From: Nocardioidaceae bacterium
GTDB lineage: Bacteria; Actinomycetota; Actinomycetes; Propionibacteriales; Nocardioidaceae
Assembly (NCBI GenBank): GCA_030655315.1
Contig: JAURVT010000050.1
Span: 62,001 to 126,000, forward strand
Length of the DNA stretch: 64,000 nucleotides
Direction of reading: 5' to 3'
In this document: piece after piece, positions 1 through 7,993 of the stretch
Layout of the letters: each line of letters opens with the position of its first letter
Position numbering within the stretch: the stretch's first letter is position 1
Notes under the pieces: generated by a model
What the model was told of the DNA's origin: nothing
The model's database searches: none
The model's input: the letters and a program-made list of their open reading frames with translations, nothing else
Translations under genes and position numbers: made by a program

Positions 1-2
1 AG

Positions 3-323
3 GACACCGGCTGGTACGGCGGCGGCGAGATGGTCCGTGCGCCCTACGAGCAGCATGCCGAGGACTCGGACTTCGTCCAGGCCGATATGCTCGTGCAGCA
101 GATGGACGCCGACGCCCAGGAGCGCCTGGTCGGCAACATCGCCGGACACCTGTCCAACGGCGTCAGCGAGCCGGTCCTGCACCGTGCGTTCGAGTACTGG
201 CGCCACGTGAACGAGGACATCGGCAAGCGCGTCGAGGCCGCCGTCTCGGACATCAAGGCCGAGAAGGACCCCACCACGGGTCAGTCGCCGGCCACCGAGG
301 GTGACGAGGCCGTCAAGCGCTGA
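3..323 (+). CDS. katA: catalase, C-terminal part (5' end outside window)
   Basis: Last 106 codons of a heme catalase, which converts hydrogen peroxide to water and oxygen in the cytoplasm. The frame is open from base 3 with no start, so the heme and catalytic domain lies upstream of the window. What remains matches the C-terminal catalase-related helical domain of small-subunit catalases: the run SDFVQADMLVQQM, then ERLVGNIAGHLS, then a FEYWRHVNEDIGKRVE helix. It ends in an acidic low-complexity tail. The family call rests on this tail only, so the exact clade is uncertain. Confidence 0.85.
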   Translation, partial: DTGWYGGGEMVRAPYEQHAEDSDFVQADMLVQQMDADAQERLVGNIAGHLSNGVSEPVLHRAFEYWRHVNEDIGKRVEAAVSDIKAEKDPTTGQSPATEGDEAVKR

Positions 324-442
324 GGCCCCTCCCGCCCCGCACCACATCGTCGCCGCCGTCCCGACCACCTCGGGGCGGCGGCGTCGGCGTCTCCTGGGCA
401 GGATGGACCTGCACCGTCCGCCGACACCCGAGGAGCCCACCC

Positions 443-1330
443 GTGCCCGAGCCGTTGAAGATCTTCGTGGGCGACGCCGTCGTGCCCGAGCACGAGGCTC
501 GGGTGTCGGTGTTCGACGCCGGCTTCCAGTCCGGCGACGCGATCTGGGAGGGACTGCGGGTCTACGGCGGGCGGGTGCTCAAGCTCGACGCGCACCTGCG
601 GAGGCTGGAGGAGTCCGCGCACGCGCTGCGGATCCGCCTGCCCTACGACCGCGACGGGTTCGTCGACGCGATCCGCCGCACCCTGGACGCCAACGGCTTC
701 GTCGACGACACCCACCTGCGCCTGATGGTCACCCGCGGGTCGCGCTCGACGTCGGGCATGGACCCGCGCAACGCCCCCGAGGTCGGGACCCTCGTGGTGA
801 TCGCCGAGCGCAAGCCTGTCGACGCCGAGCCGGCCCCGCAGCGGCTGCGCACCGCGAGCATCCGACGCCCCCACCCGCAGGTCGTCGACGCGAGCATCCA
901 CCACGCCAACCAGCTGAACTCGATCCTCGCGCGGCTCGAGGTGCTCGACGAGCCCGAGGTGGACGCGACGCTGATGCTCGACGCGTTCGGCTACGTCGCC
1001 GAGGCCGACACCGCCAACCTGTTCTGCGTGAGCGACGGGGCGGTGAGCACGCCGTTCGCGACGTCGTGCCTGCACGGCATCACGCGCGGGAGCGTCCTCG
1101 CGATCAGCGCCGCCGCGGGGTACCCCACCACCGAGCGCCAGCTCACCCTGTTCGACGTCTACAACGCCGACGAGGTGTTCGTGACGGGCACCGTGTGCGA
1201 GCTGGTGCCCGTGACGGTCGTCGACGGCCGCCGGATCGGCACCGGGTCGCCCGGCCCGGTCTGGCGCGACCTCCTCGAGCGGTACCGCGACGAGGTGCGC
1301 GCCGACGTCGCCCGCGACACCGAGCTCTGA
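443..1330 (+). CDS. class IV aminotransferase-like protein (no lysine at the expected PLP site)
   Basis: 295 aa, fold type IV PLP enzyme family (branched-chain aminotransferase, D-amino acid aminotransferase, aminodeoxychorismate lyase). Seen: VFDAGFQSGDAIWEGLRVY near residues 23-41, RGSRSTSGMD near 98-106, the segment SIHHANQLNSILAR at 151-164 and a GYVAEADTANLF stretch. The GTG start has GAGGAG 8 nt upstream. Oddity: the protein contains only three lysines (K6, K47, K124), and the segment that reads K-I-H-H in related proteins, as I recall them, reads S151-I-H-H here. It may be catalytically altered or use another residue. Substrate cannot be assigned. The DinB gene follows after one base, so the two are probably cotranscribed. 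Confidence 0.78.
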   Translation: MPEPLKIFVGDAVVPEHEARVSVFDAGFQSGDAIWEGLRVYGGRVLKLDAHLRRLEESAHALRIRLPYDRDGFVDAIRRTLDANGFVDDTHLRLMVTRGSRSTSGMDPRNAPEVGTLVVIAERKPVDAEPAPQRLRTASIRRPHPQVVDASIHHANQLNSILARLEVLDEPEVDATLMLDAFGYVAEADTANLFCVSDGAVSTPFATSCLHGITRGSVLAISAAAGYPTTERQLTLFDVYNADEVFVTGTVCELVPVTVVDGRRIGTGSPGPVWRDLLERYRDEVRADVARDTEL

Positions 1331-1331
1331 G

Positions 1332-1853
1332 GTGGCCACCGCCTGGACGGCGCCCGCGGTCGAGCCCGCCGACGGGCCGCTGGTCGGCGACGAGCGCGCG
1401 ATGCTGCAGGGGGTGCTCGACTGGCACCGCGCCTGCCTGCTGCAGGCGTGCGGCGGCCTGACGGGCGACCAGCTCGCGCGGGCGTCCGTGCCGCCGTCCA
1501 ACCTGACGCTGCTCGGGCTCGTGCGGCACCTGCGCAAGGTCGAGCGGGTGTGGCTGCGCGTGCGGGTGGGCGGCGAGGACCTCCCGGCGCTGCACGGCTT
1601 CGGCACCGGGGTCGACGTCGACTACGAGCAGCTCGACCCGTCGCGGGCCCGCGAGGAGCACGAGGCGCTGGTGGAGGAGTGGCGGCTCGCCGACGCCGCG
1701 GCGGCGTCCGTCCCGCTCGACGTCGAGGTGGACGCCAAGGGCGAGACCCTGTCGGTGCGCCTGGTCTACCTGCACCTGATCGGCGAGTACGCCCGGCACG
1801 CCGGCCATGCCGACCTGCTGCGCGAGCGCATCGACGGCGTCACCCGCGCCTGA
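1332..1853 (+). CDS. DinB/DUF664 family protein
   Basis: 173 aa, four-helix DinB-like fold. Actinobacterial DUF664 members resemble mycothiol- or bacillithiol-dependent metalloenzymes. Family marks: PLVGDERAMLQGVLDWHRA near the N-terminus, NLTLLGLVRHLRKVERVW in the middle with the first metal-type histidine, and LHLIGEYARHAGHADLLRE at the end, supplying the HxxxxxxHxxH-type cluster. The GTG start lies one base after the preceding stop, implying translational coupling. It probably handles a thiol conjugate or small toxic electrophile, but no substrate can be read from the sequence. Confidence 0.8.
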   Translation: MATAWTAPAVEPADGPLVGDERAMLQGVLDWHRACLLQACGGLTGDQLARASVPPSNLTLLGLVRHLRKVERVWLRVRVGGEDLPALHGFGTGVDVDYEQLDPSRAREEHEALVEEWRLADAAAASVPLDVEVDAKGETLSVRLVYLHLIGEYARHAGHADLLRERIDGVTRA

Positions 1854-1857
1854 GCCG

Positions 1858-2793
1858 TCAGGCGGGGGTGCGGCCCGCGCGACGGTGCTCGGCCGGGCTG
1901 GTCCCCCGGACCCGCTTGAACGCGGCACTGAGCGCGAAGGCGCTGGAGTAGCCGACCCGTTGGGCGATCGACTCGACCGCGGCGTCGGTGGTGCGCAGCT
2001 GCTCGGCGGCGAGCGTGAGGCGCCACTGGGTCAGGTAGGCCATCGGCGGCTCGCCGACGAGCGACGTGAAGCGCTCGGCGAGCGCGGCCCGCGAGAGGCC
2101 GGCGCGGTCGGCGAGCTCGACGAGCGTCCAGGGGTGGGCCGGGTCTTCGTGCACCAGGGCCAGGACCGCGCGGACCGCGTCGTCGTCGTGCGCGGCGTAC
2201 CAGCCGGGCGGCTCGACGTCGGGGTGCGCGAACCAGGCGCGCAGGGTCGTCACCAGCGCGAGGTCGAGCCACCGGTCGAGGACCAGCCGCTGACCCGGGT
2301 CGTCGCGACCGAGCTCGTCGTCGAGCAGCCGGGCCACGCCGGCCGGGACGTCGGCGGCGGGCACCACGGCCACCCGGGGCAGCGCGGTGAGCAGGCGGTC
2401 GGCGACCTCGCCCGACAGCGCGAACGTGCCCGCCACGAGGAGCGTGCCGCCGGTCGGCCCCGACCCGTAGGCGTGCGGTCCGTCGAGCGCCGCCGCCGCC
2501 GGTGCGTCGGTGAGCCACCGCGCGTCACCGTCGGCGCCGAGCACGAGGTGGGGTGGCGTCGCGGCGTCGTCGGCGACCGTGAAGGTCCCGCGCACCAGGG
2601 CGACGTCGCCCGGGCCGAGGACCGCCGGCGGCTCGTCGTCGACGACCACCACCGCCACGCCCCGGGCCGCCACGAGCAGCGCGAGCGTCGAGCCGTCGTC
2701 GACGCGCATCGACCACGGCGGGTCGAGCACCATCTGCACGAACAGGCCGCCACGGGCCCGCGTGCCGTCGAGCACGTCGTCCAGCACCCCCAT
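1858..2793 (-). CDS. AraC family transcriptional regulator
   Basis: 311 aa. N-terminal half is a cupin-type AraC ligand-binding domain (MGVLDDVLDGTRARGGLFVQ opening, then DPPWSMRVDDG). C-terminal half carries the two helix-turn-helix units: WTLVELADRAGLSRAALAERF at about 216-236 and ESIAQRVGYSSAFALSAAFK followed by RGTSPAEHRR. It is likely a cytoplasmic activator or repressor of a nearby gene. The ATG start is preferred because the cupin domain begins right there; an open frame continues upstream without family similarity. It converges with the DinB gene, with 4 bases between stops. Confidence 0.86.
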   Translation of the reverse strand: MGVLDDVLDGTRARGGLFVQMVLDPPWSMRVDDGSTLALLVAARGVAVVVVDDEPPAVLGPGDVALVRGTFTVADDAATPPHLVLGADGDARWLTDAPAAAALDGPHAYGSGPTGGTLLVAGTFALSGEVADRLLTALPRVAVVPAADVPAGVARLLDDELGRDDPGQRLVLDRWLDLALVTTLRAWFAHPDVEPPGWYAAHDDDAVRAVLALVHEDPAHPWTLVELADRAGLSRAALAERFTSLVGEPPMAYLTQWRLTLAAEQLRTTDAAVESIAQRVGYSSAFALSAAFKRVRGTSPAEHRRAGRTPA

Positions 2794-2858
2794 CGGCTCA
2801 CCGTAGGTGATCGGACCGACCGCGTCCTCGCCCGAGCGGACGAGGGCCCCGCGCGGCC

Positions 2859-3335
2859 TCAGGTGGTCCGGGGGTCCCCGACGACCACGTCGACGACGTG
2901 GACGCGGACCTCGCCGGCCGGGTCGCGCGCCGGGTCGGGCCCGAGGAGGTCGAGCAGCACCTCGGCGACGGCGGCCCGCACGCGCTCGCCCTGCTCGAGC
3001 AGGTCGGTGTCGTAGGCGCCGACCACCGAGACCGTGACGCCACGGCAGTGGTCGCCGTCGAGGTCGAGGTCGACGTCGCGCGGGTCGACCCCGAGGGCGC
3101 GCACCCGGTCGCGCACGAGGACGGTCAGGACGCGACCGCTCACCCACGTGCGCGACCCCGTCGCGTCCTGGGCCTCGAGACCCGCGTCGGAGACGGCGAG
3201 CAGCGTGGGCGAGGGCCGCACGAGCGTGCGGACGTGGCCCTTGATCGCCGCCTGGACGGGAGGCCAGTCCGGCGTGTCGGCGCGCAGCGCGTCCGTGGCC
3301 CGCTCGAGCGGGTCGGGTCCGGGTCCTAGCGCCAT
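2859..3335 (-). CDS. Asp23/Gls24-like protein encoded with an ECF sigma factor
   Basis: 158 aa. The core (IKGHVRTLVRPSPTLLAVSD, RVLTVLVRDRVRALGVDP, GVTVSVVGAYDTDLLEQGERVRAAVAEVLLDLLGP) has the alternating strand-helix pattern and the late RVRAAV-helix of Asp23/Gls24 envelope-stress proteins. In actinobacteria these small proteins commonly follow an ECF sigma gene. The start overlaps the sigma factor stop by 10 bases, so both belong to one operon. Similarity is moderate and the family call is an inference from pattern plus context. Confidence 0.55.
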   Translation of the reverse strand: MALGPGPDPLERATDALRADTPDWPPVQAAIKGHVRTLVRPSPTLLAVSDAGLEAQDATGSRTWVSGRVLTVLVRDRVRALGVDPRDVDLDLDGDHCRGVTVSVVGAYDTDLLEQGERVRAAVAEVLLDLLGPDPARDPAGEVRVHVVDVVVGDPRTT

Positions 3336-3898
3336 CGCGCCATCCTCTCTGCCAGGGTCCTGCGTCCCCGGTGCAGGTGCATGCGCACGCTACCCGGGGT
3401 GATCGCGAGCACGTCCGCGATCTCGTCGTAGGTCATGCCCTCGAACTCGCGCAGCAGCCAGACCGAGCGCTGGTGCCACGGCAGCTCGGCGAGGGCGGCC
3501 TGGAGCGCGGCGACGAGCTCGGAGTCCAGCAGGCCCTGCAACGGGTCGCGGCGGTCGGCCGGGCTGATCGCCGACAGCAGCCGGTCGTCCACGGGCGTGG
3601 GGCGGCGCGCCCGGGCGAGGTCGGCCGCGCGTCGCTGCACGAGCCGGAATAGCCAGGTGCGCAGCGCCGAGCGGCCCTCGAAGGTGGGGAGCCCGCGCCA
3701 GGCCGAGACGAAAGCGGCCTGGACGACGTCGGCCGCGTCGGCGTGGTCGCCCACGAGGCGCCGCGCGTAGCCCAGCATCCCCGAGCCGTACCGGTCGACG
3801 ATCTCGGCGAACGCGTCCTGGTCGTCGAGCCGGGCCGCGCGCACGAGGGCGTCGTCGGAGACGTCGTCCCAGCGTCGCGGCAGCCCCTCGGTGGACAC
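3326..3898 (-). CDS. ECF-type RNA polymerase sigma factor
   Basis: 190 aa, sigma-70 family with only regions 2 and 4. Region 2: DAFAEIVDRYGSGMLGYARR, DAADVVQAAFVSAWRGL and RTWLFRLVQRRAADLAR (positions about 25-95). Region 4: LPWHQRSVWLLREFEGMTYD followed by EIADVLAITPGSVRMHLHRG, the -35 recognition helix-turn-helix. The GTG start is chosen from the domain limits; a GAGGA precedes it by only one base, so a slightly upstream start is possible. No anti-sigma factor is visible; the Asp23-like gene follows with overlap. Divergent from the amidase locus. Confidence 0.9.
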   Translation of the reverse strand: MSTEGLPRRWDDVSDDALVRAARLDDQDAFAEIVDRYGSGMLGYARRLVGDHADAADVVQAAFVSAWRGLPTFEGRSALRTWLFRLVQRRAADLARARRPTPVDDRLLSAISPADRRDPLQGLLDSELVAALQAALAELPWHQRSVWLLREFEGMTYDEIADVLAITPGSVRMHLHRGRRTLAERMARWR

Positions 3899-4018
3899 GT
3901 CCTCATCCTGGCCCCGCCGCGGGCCGGGCGCCCAACGACGTGCCGGTCGGTGGTTTGGCGGCCGCTCCGGCGGGGAACGGTGGGATGGACCAGCCCCGCC
4001 CACCCCGAGGTGACGCCC

Positions 4019-4207
4019 ATGACCCCACCCTCCGCCCCGTTCTCGCGACGGCAGGTGCTGATCGGACTCGGCGCGGCCGTGGCGGCTCCGGCCGTCCTCG
4101 GCCCGGCCGCCGGGGCTCAGGCCGCGCCCGAGGAGCCCCGGCCGGAGTGCCTGGCCTCCCTGGTCCAGGAGGGGGAGCTGTCCTATGGCGATCTCATGGC
4201 TCGCTGA
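4019..4207 (+). CDS. Tat signal leader ORF upstream of and overlapping the amidase
   Basis: 62 codons. Residues 7-36 form a textbook twin-arginine signal: SRRQVLIGLG, a hydrophobic alanine-rich stretch and an A-x-A cleavage site (AGAQA). After the leader only about 25 residues follow before TGA. The last 23 bases overlap the start of the amidase in the next frame, and the amidase itself has no export signal. Removing one base in the run of five G at about 4169-4173 would fuse leader and amidase into one precursor. So this is either the 5' part of a frameshifted gene (mutation or sequencing error), a programmed +1 shift, or a true separate leader. Confidence 0.5.
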   Translation: MTPPSAPFSRRQVLIGLGAAVAAPAVLGPAAGAQAAPEEPRPECLASLVQEGELSYGDLMAR

Positions 4208-5021
4208 CGTCCTGCGCAGCGCCGGGGTCCAGGTGGTCGAGGAGGGCGCCTGGCTGAGCCGGAGCGCGGGATCGTCGTTCGCGCCCGTCGGCGTGCTCTG
4301 GCACCACACGGCGGCGCAGTCGAGCGCCTCGCGGCCGGCCCCGGCCCTGCAGATCTGCATCGACGGGCGCTCGGACCTGTCCGGCCCCCTGTGCCACGCC
4401 CTGGTCGACTACAACGGGGTCTTCCACGTGATCTCGGCCAACCGGGCCAACCACGCCGGCCGCAGCGCGGGCAGCGGGCCGATCCCCGCGGGCGACGGCA
4501 ACACGCTGATGGTGGGCTGGGAGATCGACTACGCCGGCGACGGCTCGGGCCAGGGCGGCCCCGTCCAGCAGATGACGGCCGCGCAGTACGACGCGTCGGT
4601 CGCGGCCACCGCGGCGGTTCTGACCCGCCTGGGTCGCGACGCCTCGTCCGCGCGGGGCCACCGCGAGACGAGCACGACGGGCAAGATCGATCCGTCGTTC
4701 ATCGACCTCGACCAGATGCGCGCCGACGTCGCGGTCGCGATGGGCCAGGCCCCTCCGACGACGCCGCCGGGCACGCCCTTCCGGACGTACGCCTCGAACG
4801 TCAACGTGCGCCCGACGCCGGACACGTCGGGCACGCCGGTCGGCACCCTCGCCTCACCCACGACCGTCTACGTCCAGTGCCAGACCCCGGGCCAGTCGGT
4901 GACCGCGAACGGCTACACCAACGACCTGTGGGCCAAGATCTCCAGCCCGGTGGCGGGCTACGTCAACAACGTGTTCATCGAGGGGCCGGCCAGCCTGCCG
5001 GTCGAGGCCTGCGCGATCTGA
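4185..5021 (+). CDS. N-acetylmuramoyl-L-alanine amidase with C-terminal SH3-like domain
   Basis: 278 aa. Cleaves the amide bond between muramic acid and the stem peptide of peptidoglycan. Zinc amidase_2/PGRP signatures: GVLWHHTAA near 37-45, ANRANHAGRSAG near 85-96, and ARGHRETSTTGKIDP near 157-171, giving the His/His/His ligands and the catalytic lysine region. Residues about 195-278 form an SH3b-type repeat (TYASNVNVRPTPDTSGTPVG ... GYVNNVFIEG), a cell-wall binding module. It begins with MAISWLADVLRSAG, as in related actinobacterial and phage amidases. Without the preceding Tat leader it would stay in the cytoplasm, which is why the frame relation to that leader matters. Confidence 0.85.
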   Translation: MAISWLADVLRSAGVQVVEEGAWLSRSAGSSFAPVGVLWHHTAAQSSASRPAPALQICIDGRSDLSGPLCHALVDYNGVFHVISANRANHAGRSAGSGPIPAGDGNTLMVGWEIDYAGDGSGQGGPVQQMTAAQYDASVAATAAVLTRLGRDASSARGHRETSTTGKIDPSFIDLDQMRADVAVAMGQAPPTTPPGTPFRTYASNVNVRPTPDTSGTPVGTLASPTTVYVQCQTPGQSVTANGYTNDLWAKISSPVAGYVNNVFIEGPASLPVEACAI

Positions 5022-5039
5022 GGCGGCCGGGACGCCCGG

Positions 5040-5507
5040 CTACCGCAGCGGGAGCGGGGCGTCGCGCTCGTCGTCGCCCCGGGGGCCGTGGATGCGACGC
5101 GCGGACTCGTCGATGACGACGTCGTCGATGCTCGCCTCGCGGCGCGCCATCAGGCCGTCGGGGGCGAACTGCCACAGCTCGTTGCCGTGGCTGCGCGTCC
5201 AGGTGCCCGAGGCGTCGCGGCACTCGTACTGGAAGCGCACCGCGATCCTGTCGTCGGTGAAGGACCACAGCTCCTTGCGGAGCGCGTAGTCCAGCTCGCG
5301 CTCCCACTTGGCGGTGAGGAAGGCGACGATCTCGGCGCGGCCGGTCAGGAAGGTGTCGCGGTTCCGCCACACCGAGTCCTCGGTGTAGGCGAGCGCCACC
5401 CGCTCGGGGTCGCGGGTGTTCCAGCCGTCCTCGGCCGCCCGGACCTTGGCGGCGGCGGTCTCGGCGGTGAAGGGCGGGTACGGGGGACGGCCTGACTGGT
5501 CGGCCAC
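5040..5507 (-). CDS. DUF1348 (NTF2/SnoaL-like) family protein
   Basis: 155 aa, cone-shaped NTF2-like fold. Diagnostic stretches: [54 protein letters not shown] and [12 protein letters not shown], with a [19 protein letters not shown] end, all typical of DUF1348. The biochemical role of the family is unknown; many NTF2-like proteins bind or isomerise small hydrophobic ligands. The GTG start is supported by GAGGAG 5 nt upstream. It stands alone, convergent with the amidase and divergent from the desaturase operon. Confidence 0.82.
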   Translation of the reverse strand: MADQSGRPPYPPFTAETAAAKVRAAEDGWNTRDPERVALAYTEDSVWRNRDTFLTGRAEIVAFLTAKWERELDYALRKELWSFTDDRIAVRFQYECRDASGTWTRSHGNELWQFAPDGLMARREASIDDVVIDESARRIHGPRGDDERDAPLPLR

Positions 5508-5681
5508 GGTGCTCCTCGGGGTGGGGTCGGGGTGGGTCGGGTCGGCGTACCCACGGTTCTACCGGTCGAGGGTGCCGGCGGCGAGACGAGCCGGGCCGAA
5601 CCGGACAGGTGTGGTGCCCGTCACGCCGAGCGGCGCTAGGTTTCGGACGCGGTCGGTTGCGGGTGGGAGGTCGACCTGTCA

Positions 5682-5702
5682 CTGTGTAAACGAGAGTTAC
5701 AG
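5682..5702 (+). promoter_or_regulatory. imperfect palindrome ahead of desaturase operon, possible TetR-type operator
   Basis: CTGTGTAAACGAGAGTTACA lies 12 bases before the ferredoxin reductase start and reads as TGTAAAC-gaga-GTTACA, an inverted repeat with one extra A. Desaturase operons of this type are controlled by TetR regulators in mycobacteria (established for desA3). That this is such a site is inference. The motif is unusually AT-rich for the surroundings. Confidence 0.3.
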
Positions 5703-5713
5703 GGAGGCTCCTC

Positions 5714-6787
5714 ATGGCGCACGACTCGGTGGCGGCACGGGCGCGCAAGGTGGCCAAGGCCCTGACCACGCCCTTGACCCCCGACGACTACTTCGCCCTG
5801 ATCAACCCGCTGTGGTCCGCCCGCGAGCTCCGCGGACGCGTGGAGCGCGTGGTGCCCGAGACCGACAACGCCGCCAGCCTGGTGATCCGGCCCGGGTGGG
5901 GCTGGACGTTCGACCACGCCCCGGGGCAGTACATCGGCATCGGTGTCCAGATGGACGGCAAGTTCACCTGGCGCTCGTACTCGTTGTCGTCGCCCCCGCG
6001 GCGCACCGGGCGGACGATCTCCATCACCGTCAAGGCGATGCCCGAGGGGCTGCTGTCCGAGCACCTGGTGCGGGGCCTCGAGCCCGGCACGATCGTCCGG
6101 CTCGCGGCGCCGCAGGGCGACTTCGTCCTGCCCGACCCGCCACCCGCACGGATGCTCTTCCTCGTCGGCGGCAGCGGGATCACGCCGGTGATGTCGATGC
6201 TCCGCACGCTCGACCGGCGCGGCACCGTGCCCGACGTCGACCTCGTCTACTCCGCCCGCAACGAGGCCGACATGATGTTCGCCGACGAGCTGCGCGGGTT
6301 CGCCGCCGCGCACCCCGCGCTCCGCCTCCACGAGCGCCACACCGACGTCGACGGCTTCTTCGGGCTCGACGAGCTCGACGGTCTGGTCGCCGACTGGCGC
6401 GAGCGCGACACCTGGGCCTGCGGGCCGGCGCCGATGCTCGACGACATCGTCGAGCACTGGGACGCGGCCGACGCCGGGGACCGCCTGCACGTCGAGCGGT
6501 TCTCGCTGGCGCTCGCGAGTGACGAGGCGGCCGGCGGCACGATCACGTTCGGCTCGACCGGCAGGACCGCCGAGGTCGACGGGGCCACCACCCTGCTCGA
6601 GGCCGGCGAGTCCGTCGGAGTCCAGATGCTCTACGGGTGCCGGATGGGCATCTGCCACACCTGCGACGTGCCGCTCGCGTCGGGCCGGGTGCGCGACCTG
6701 CGCACCGGCGAGGAGCACGACCAGCAGAACGAGTACATCCAGACCTGCGTGTCCGTCGCCGCCGGCGACTGCACGCTCGCCATCTAG
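5714..6787 (+). CDS. ferredoxin reductase partner of acyl desaturase
   Basis: 357 aa, FAD- and [2Fe-2S]-containing NAD(P)H oxidoreductase feeding electrons to the downstream desaturase, like the Rv3230c/DesA3 pair. FAD domain: WRSYSLSSPP at about 92-101; NADPH domain: LFLVGGSGITPVMSML at about 150-166 and WACGPAPML; C-terminal plant-type ferredoxin domain with YGCRMGICHTCDVPL and a later QTCVSVAAGDC that completes the four cysteine ligands. GGGAGG precedes the ATG. The desaturase starts 12 bases downstream, so they form one operon. Confidence 0.88.
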   Translation: MAHDSVAARARKVAKALTTPLTPDDYFALINPLWSARELRGRVERVVPETDNAASLVIRPGWGWTFDHAPGQYIGIGVQMDGKFTWRSYSLSSPPRRTGRTISITVKAMPEGLLSEHLVRGLEPGTIVRLAAPQGDFVLPDPPPARMLFLVGGSGITPVMSMLRTLDRRGTVPDVDLVYSARNEADMMFADELRGFAAAHPALRLHERHTDVDGFFGLDELDGLVADWRERDTWACGPAPMLDDIVEHWDAADAGDRLHVERFSLALASDEAAGGTITFGSTGRTAEVDGATTLLEAGESVGVQMLYGCRMGICHTCDVPLASGRVRDLRTGEEHDQQNEYIQTCVSVAAGDCTLAI

Positions 6788-6799
6788 GAAGGCAGCTCC

Positions 6800-7993
6800 A
6801 TGGCCTACACCGACGTCCGTGAGTACACCCACCTGAACGACGACGAGGTCGCCGAGATCGGGCGCGAGCTCGACCGGATCCGCGCCGACGTCGAGGCGTC
6901 CCGCGGCGACGCCGACGCGGCCTACGTCCGGCGCGTCATCACCCTGCAGCGCCGGCTCGCCGCCGCGGGCCGCATCACCCTGCTGGCCAGCCGGTACCCC
7001 CCGGCCTGGCTGCTCGGCACCGCGATGCTGGGCTCGGCCAAGATCCTGGAGAACATGGAGATCGGCCACAACGTCATGCACGGCCAGTGGGACTGGATGA
7101 ACGATCCCGAGGTGCACTCCAGCAGCTGGGAGTGGGACACCGCGCAGCCGGCCGAGCAGTGGAAGCACTCGCACAACTACATCCACCACCAGTTCACCAA
7201 CGTCATCGGGCACGACAACGACATCGGCTACGGCATCCTGCGGATGACGCGCGACCAGAAGTGGCACCCGGTCAACCTCGGCCAGCCGGTCTACAACACG
7301 CTGCTGGCGCTGCTGTTCCAGTGGGGCGTCGCCCTGCACGACCTCGACATCGAGGCGATCCGCAAGCGTCGCAAGGACCCCAGGCTGCTGGCCAAGCAGC
7401 TCGGGCAGATCCGCGACAAGGTCGGCCGACAGGTGCTCAAGGACTACGTCGTCTACCCCGCGCTGACCGGTCCGTACTTCATGCGCACCATCGCCGCCAA
7501 CGCGAGCGCGAACCTGATGCGCAACGTGTGGTCGTACCTGATCATCTTCTGCGGCCACTTTCCCGACGGCGCCGTGCACTTCACCGAGGAGGAGCTCGAG
7601 GACGAGACGCGCGCCGAGTGGTACCTGCGCCAGATGCTCGGCTCGGCCAACTTCGAGGGCGGCCGGTTCCTGCACCTGATGAGCGGCCAGCTCGGCTACC
7701 AGATCGAGCACCACCTGTTCCCCGACCTGCCCAGCAACCGGTACGCCGAGATCTCGGTGCAGGTCCGCGACCTCTGCGCGCGCTACGACATCCCGTACAC
7801 GACCGGCCCGCTGCACCGCCAGTACGGACAGGTGCTGCGCACGATCATGAAGATGACGCTGCCCGACCGCTTCACCTCGCACGACCCCGCGCCCGAGCCG
7901 CCGCGCAAGGCCCGCCGCCGACGCCTGAGCGACGACGAGCGCCAGGGGCGTCGCCTCGAGCTCGGCCACTGGTCGCGGAGCGCGTCGGCGTGA
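6800..7993 (+). CDS. membrane fatty-acid (acyl) desaturase
   Basis: 397 aa. Integral-membrane di-iron desaturase inserting a cis double bond in an acyl chain. The three histidine boxes are intact: GHNVMHGQWDW, SHNYIHHQFTN and YQIEHHLFPDLPSN. Hydrophobic segments lie around residues 70-85 and 175-260. The tail (about 365-397) is rich in arginine and cytosolic in character. The AAGGCAGC-type ribosome site precedes ATG. Electron donor is the reductase encoded immediately upstream. Product specificity (delta-9 or other) cannot be read off. Confidence 0.9.
   Translation: MAYTDVREYTHLNDDEVAEIGRELDRIRADVEASRGDADAAYVRRVITLQRRLAAAGRITLLASRYPPAWLLGTAMLGSAKILENMEIGHNVMHGQWDWMNDPEVHSSSWEWDTAQPAEQWKHSHNYIHHQFTNVIGHDNDIGYGILRMTRDQKWHPVNLGQPVYNTLLALLFQWGVALHDLDIEAIRKRRKDPRLLAKQLGQIRDKVGRQVLKDYVVYPALTGPYFMRTIAANASANLMRNVWSYLIIFCGHFPDGAVHFTEEELEDETRAEWYLRQMLGSANFEGGRFLHLMSGQLGYQIEHHLFPDLPSNRYAEISVQVRDLCARYDIPYTTGPLHRQYGQVLRTIMKMTLPDRFTSHDPAPEPPRKARRRRLSDDERQGRRLELGHWSRSASA

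Noticed and set aside
281-1606. Long open frames opposite real genes (here and at 5636-7969, 28552-32307, 36444-40010, 59354-62638)
   Set aside because: They are mirror frames of GC-rich genes, with Arg/Gly/Val/Ala-rich composition and no family similarity, while the opposite strand encodes well-known proteins.
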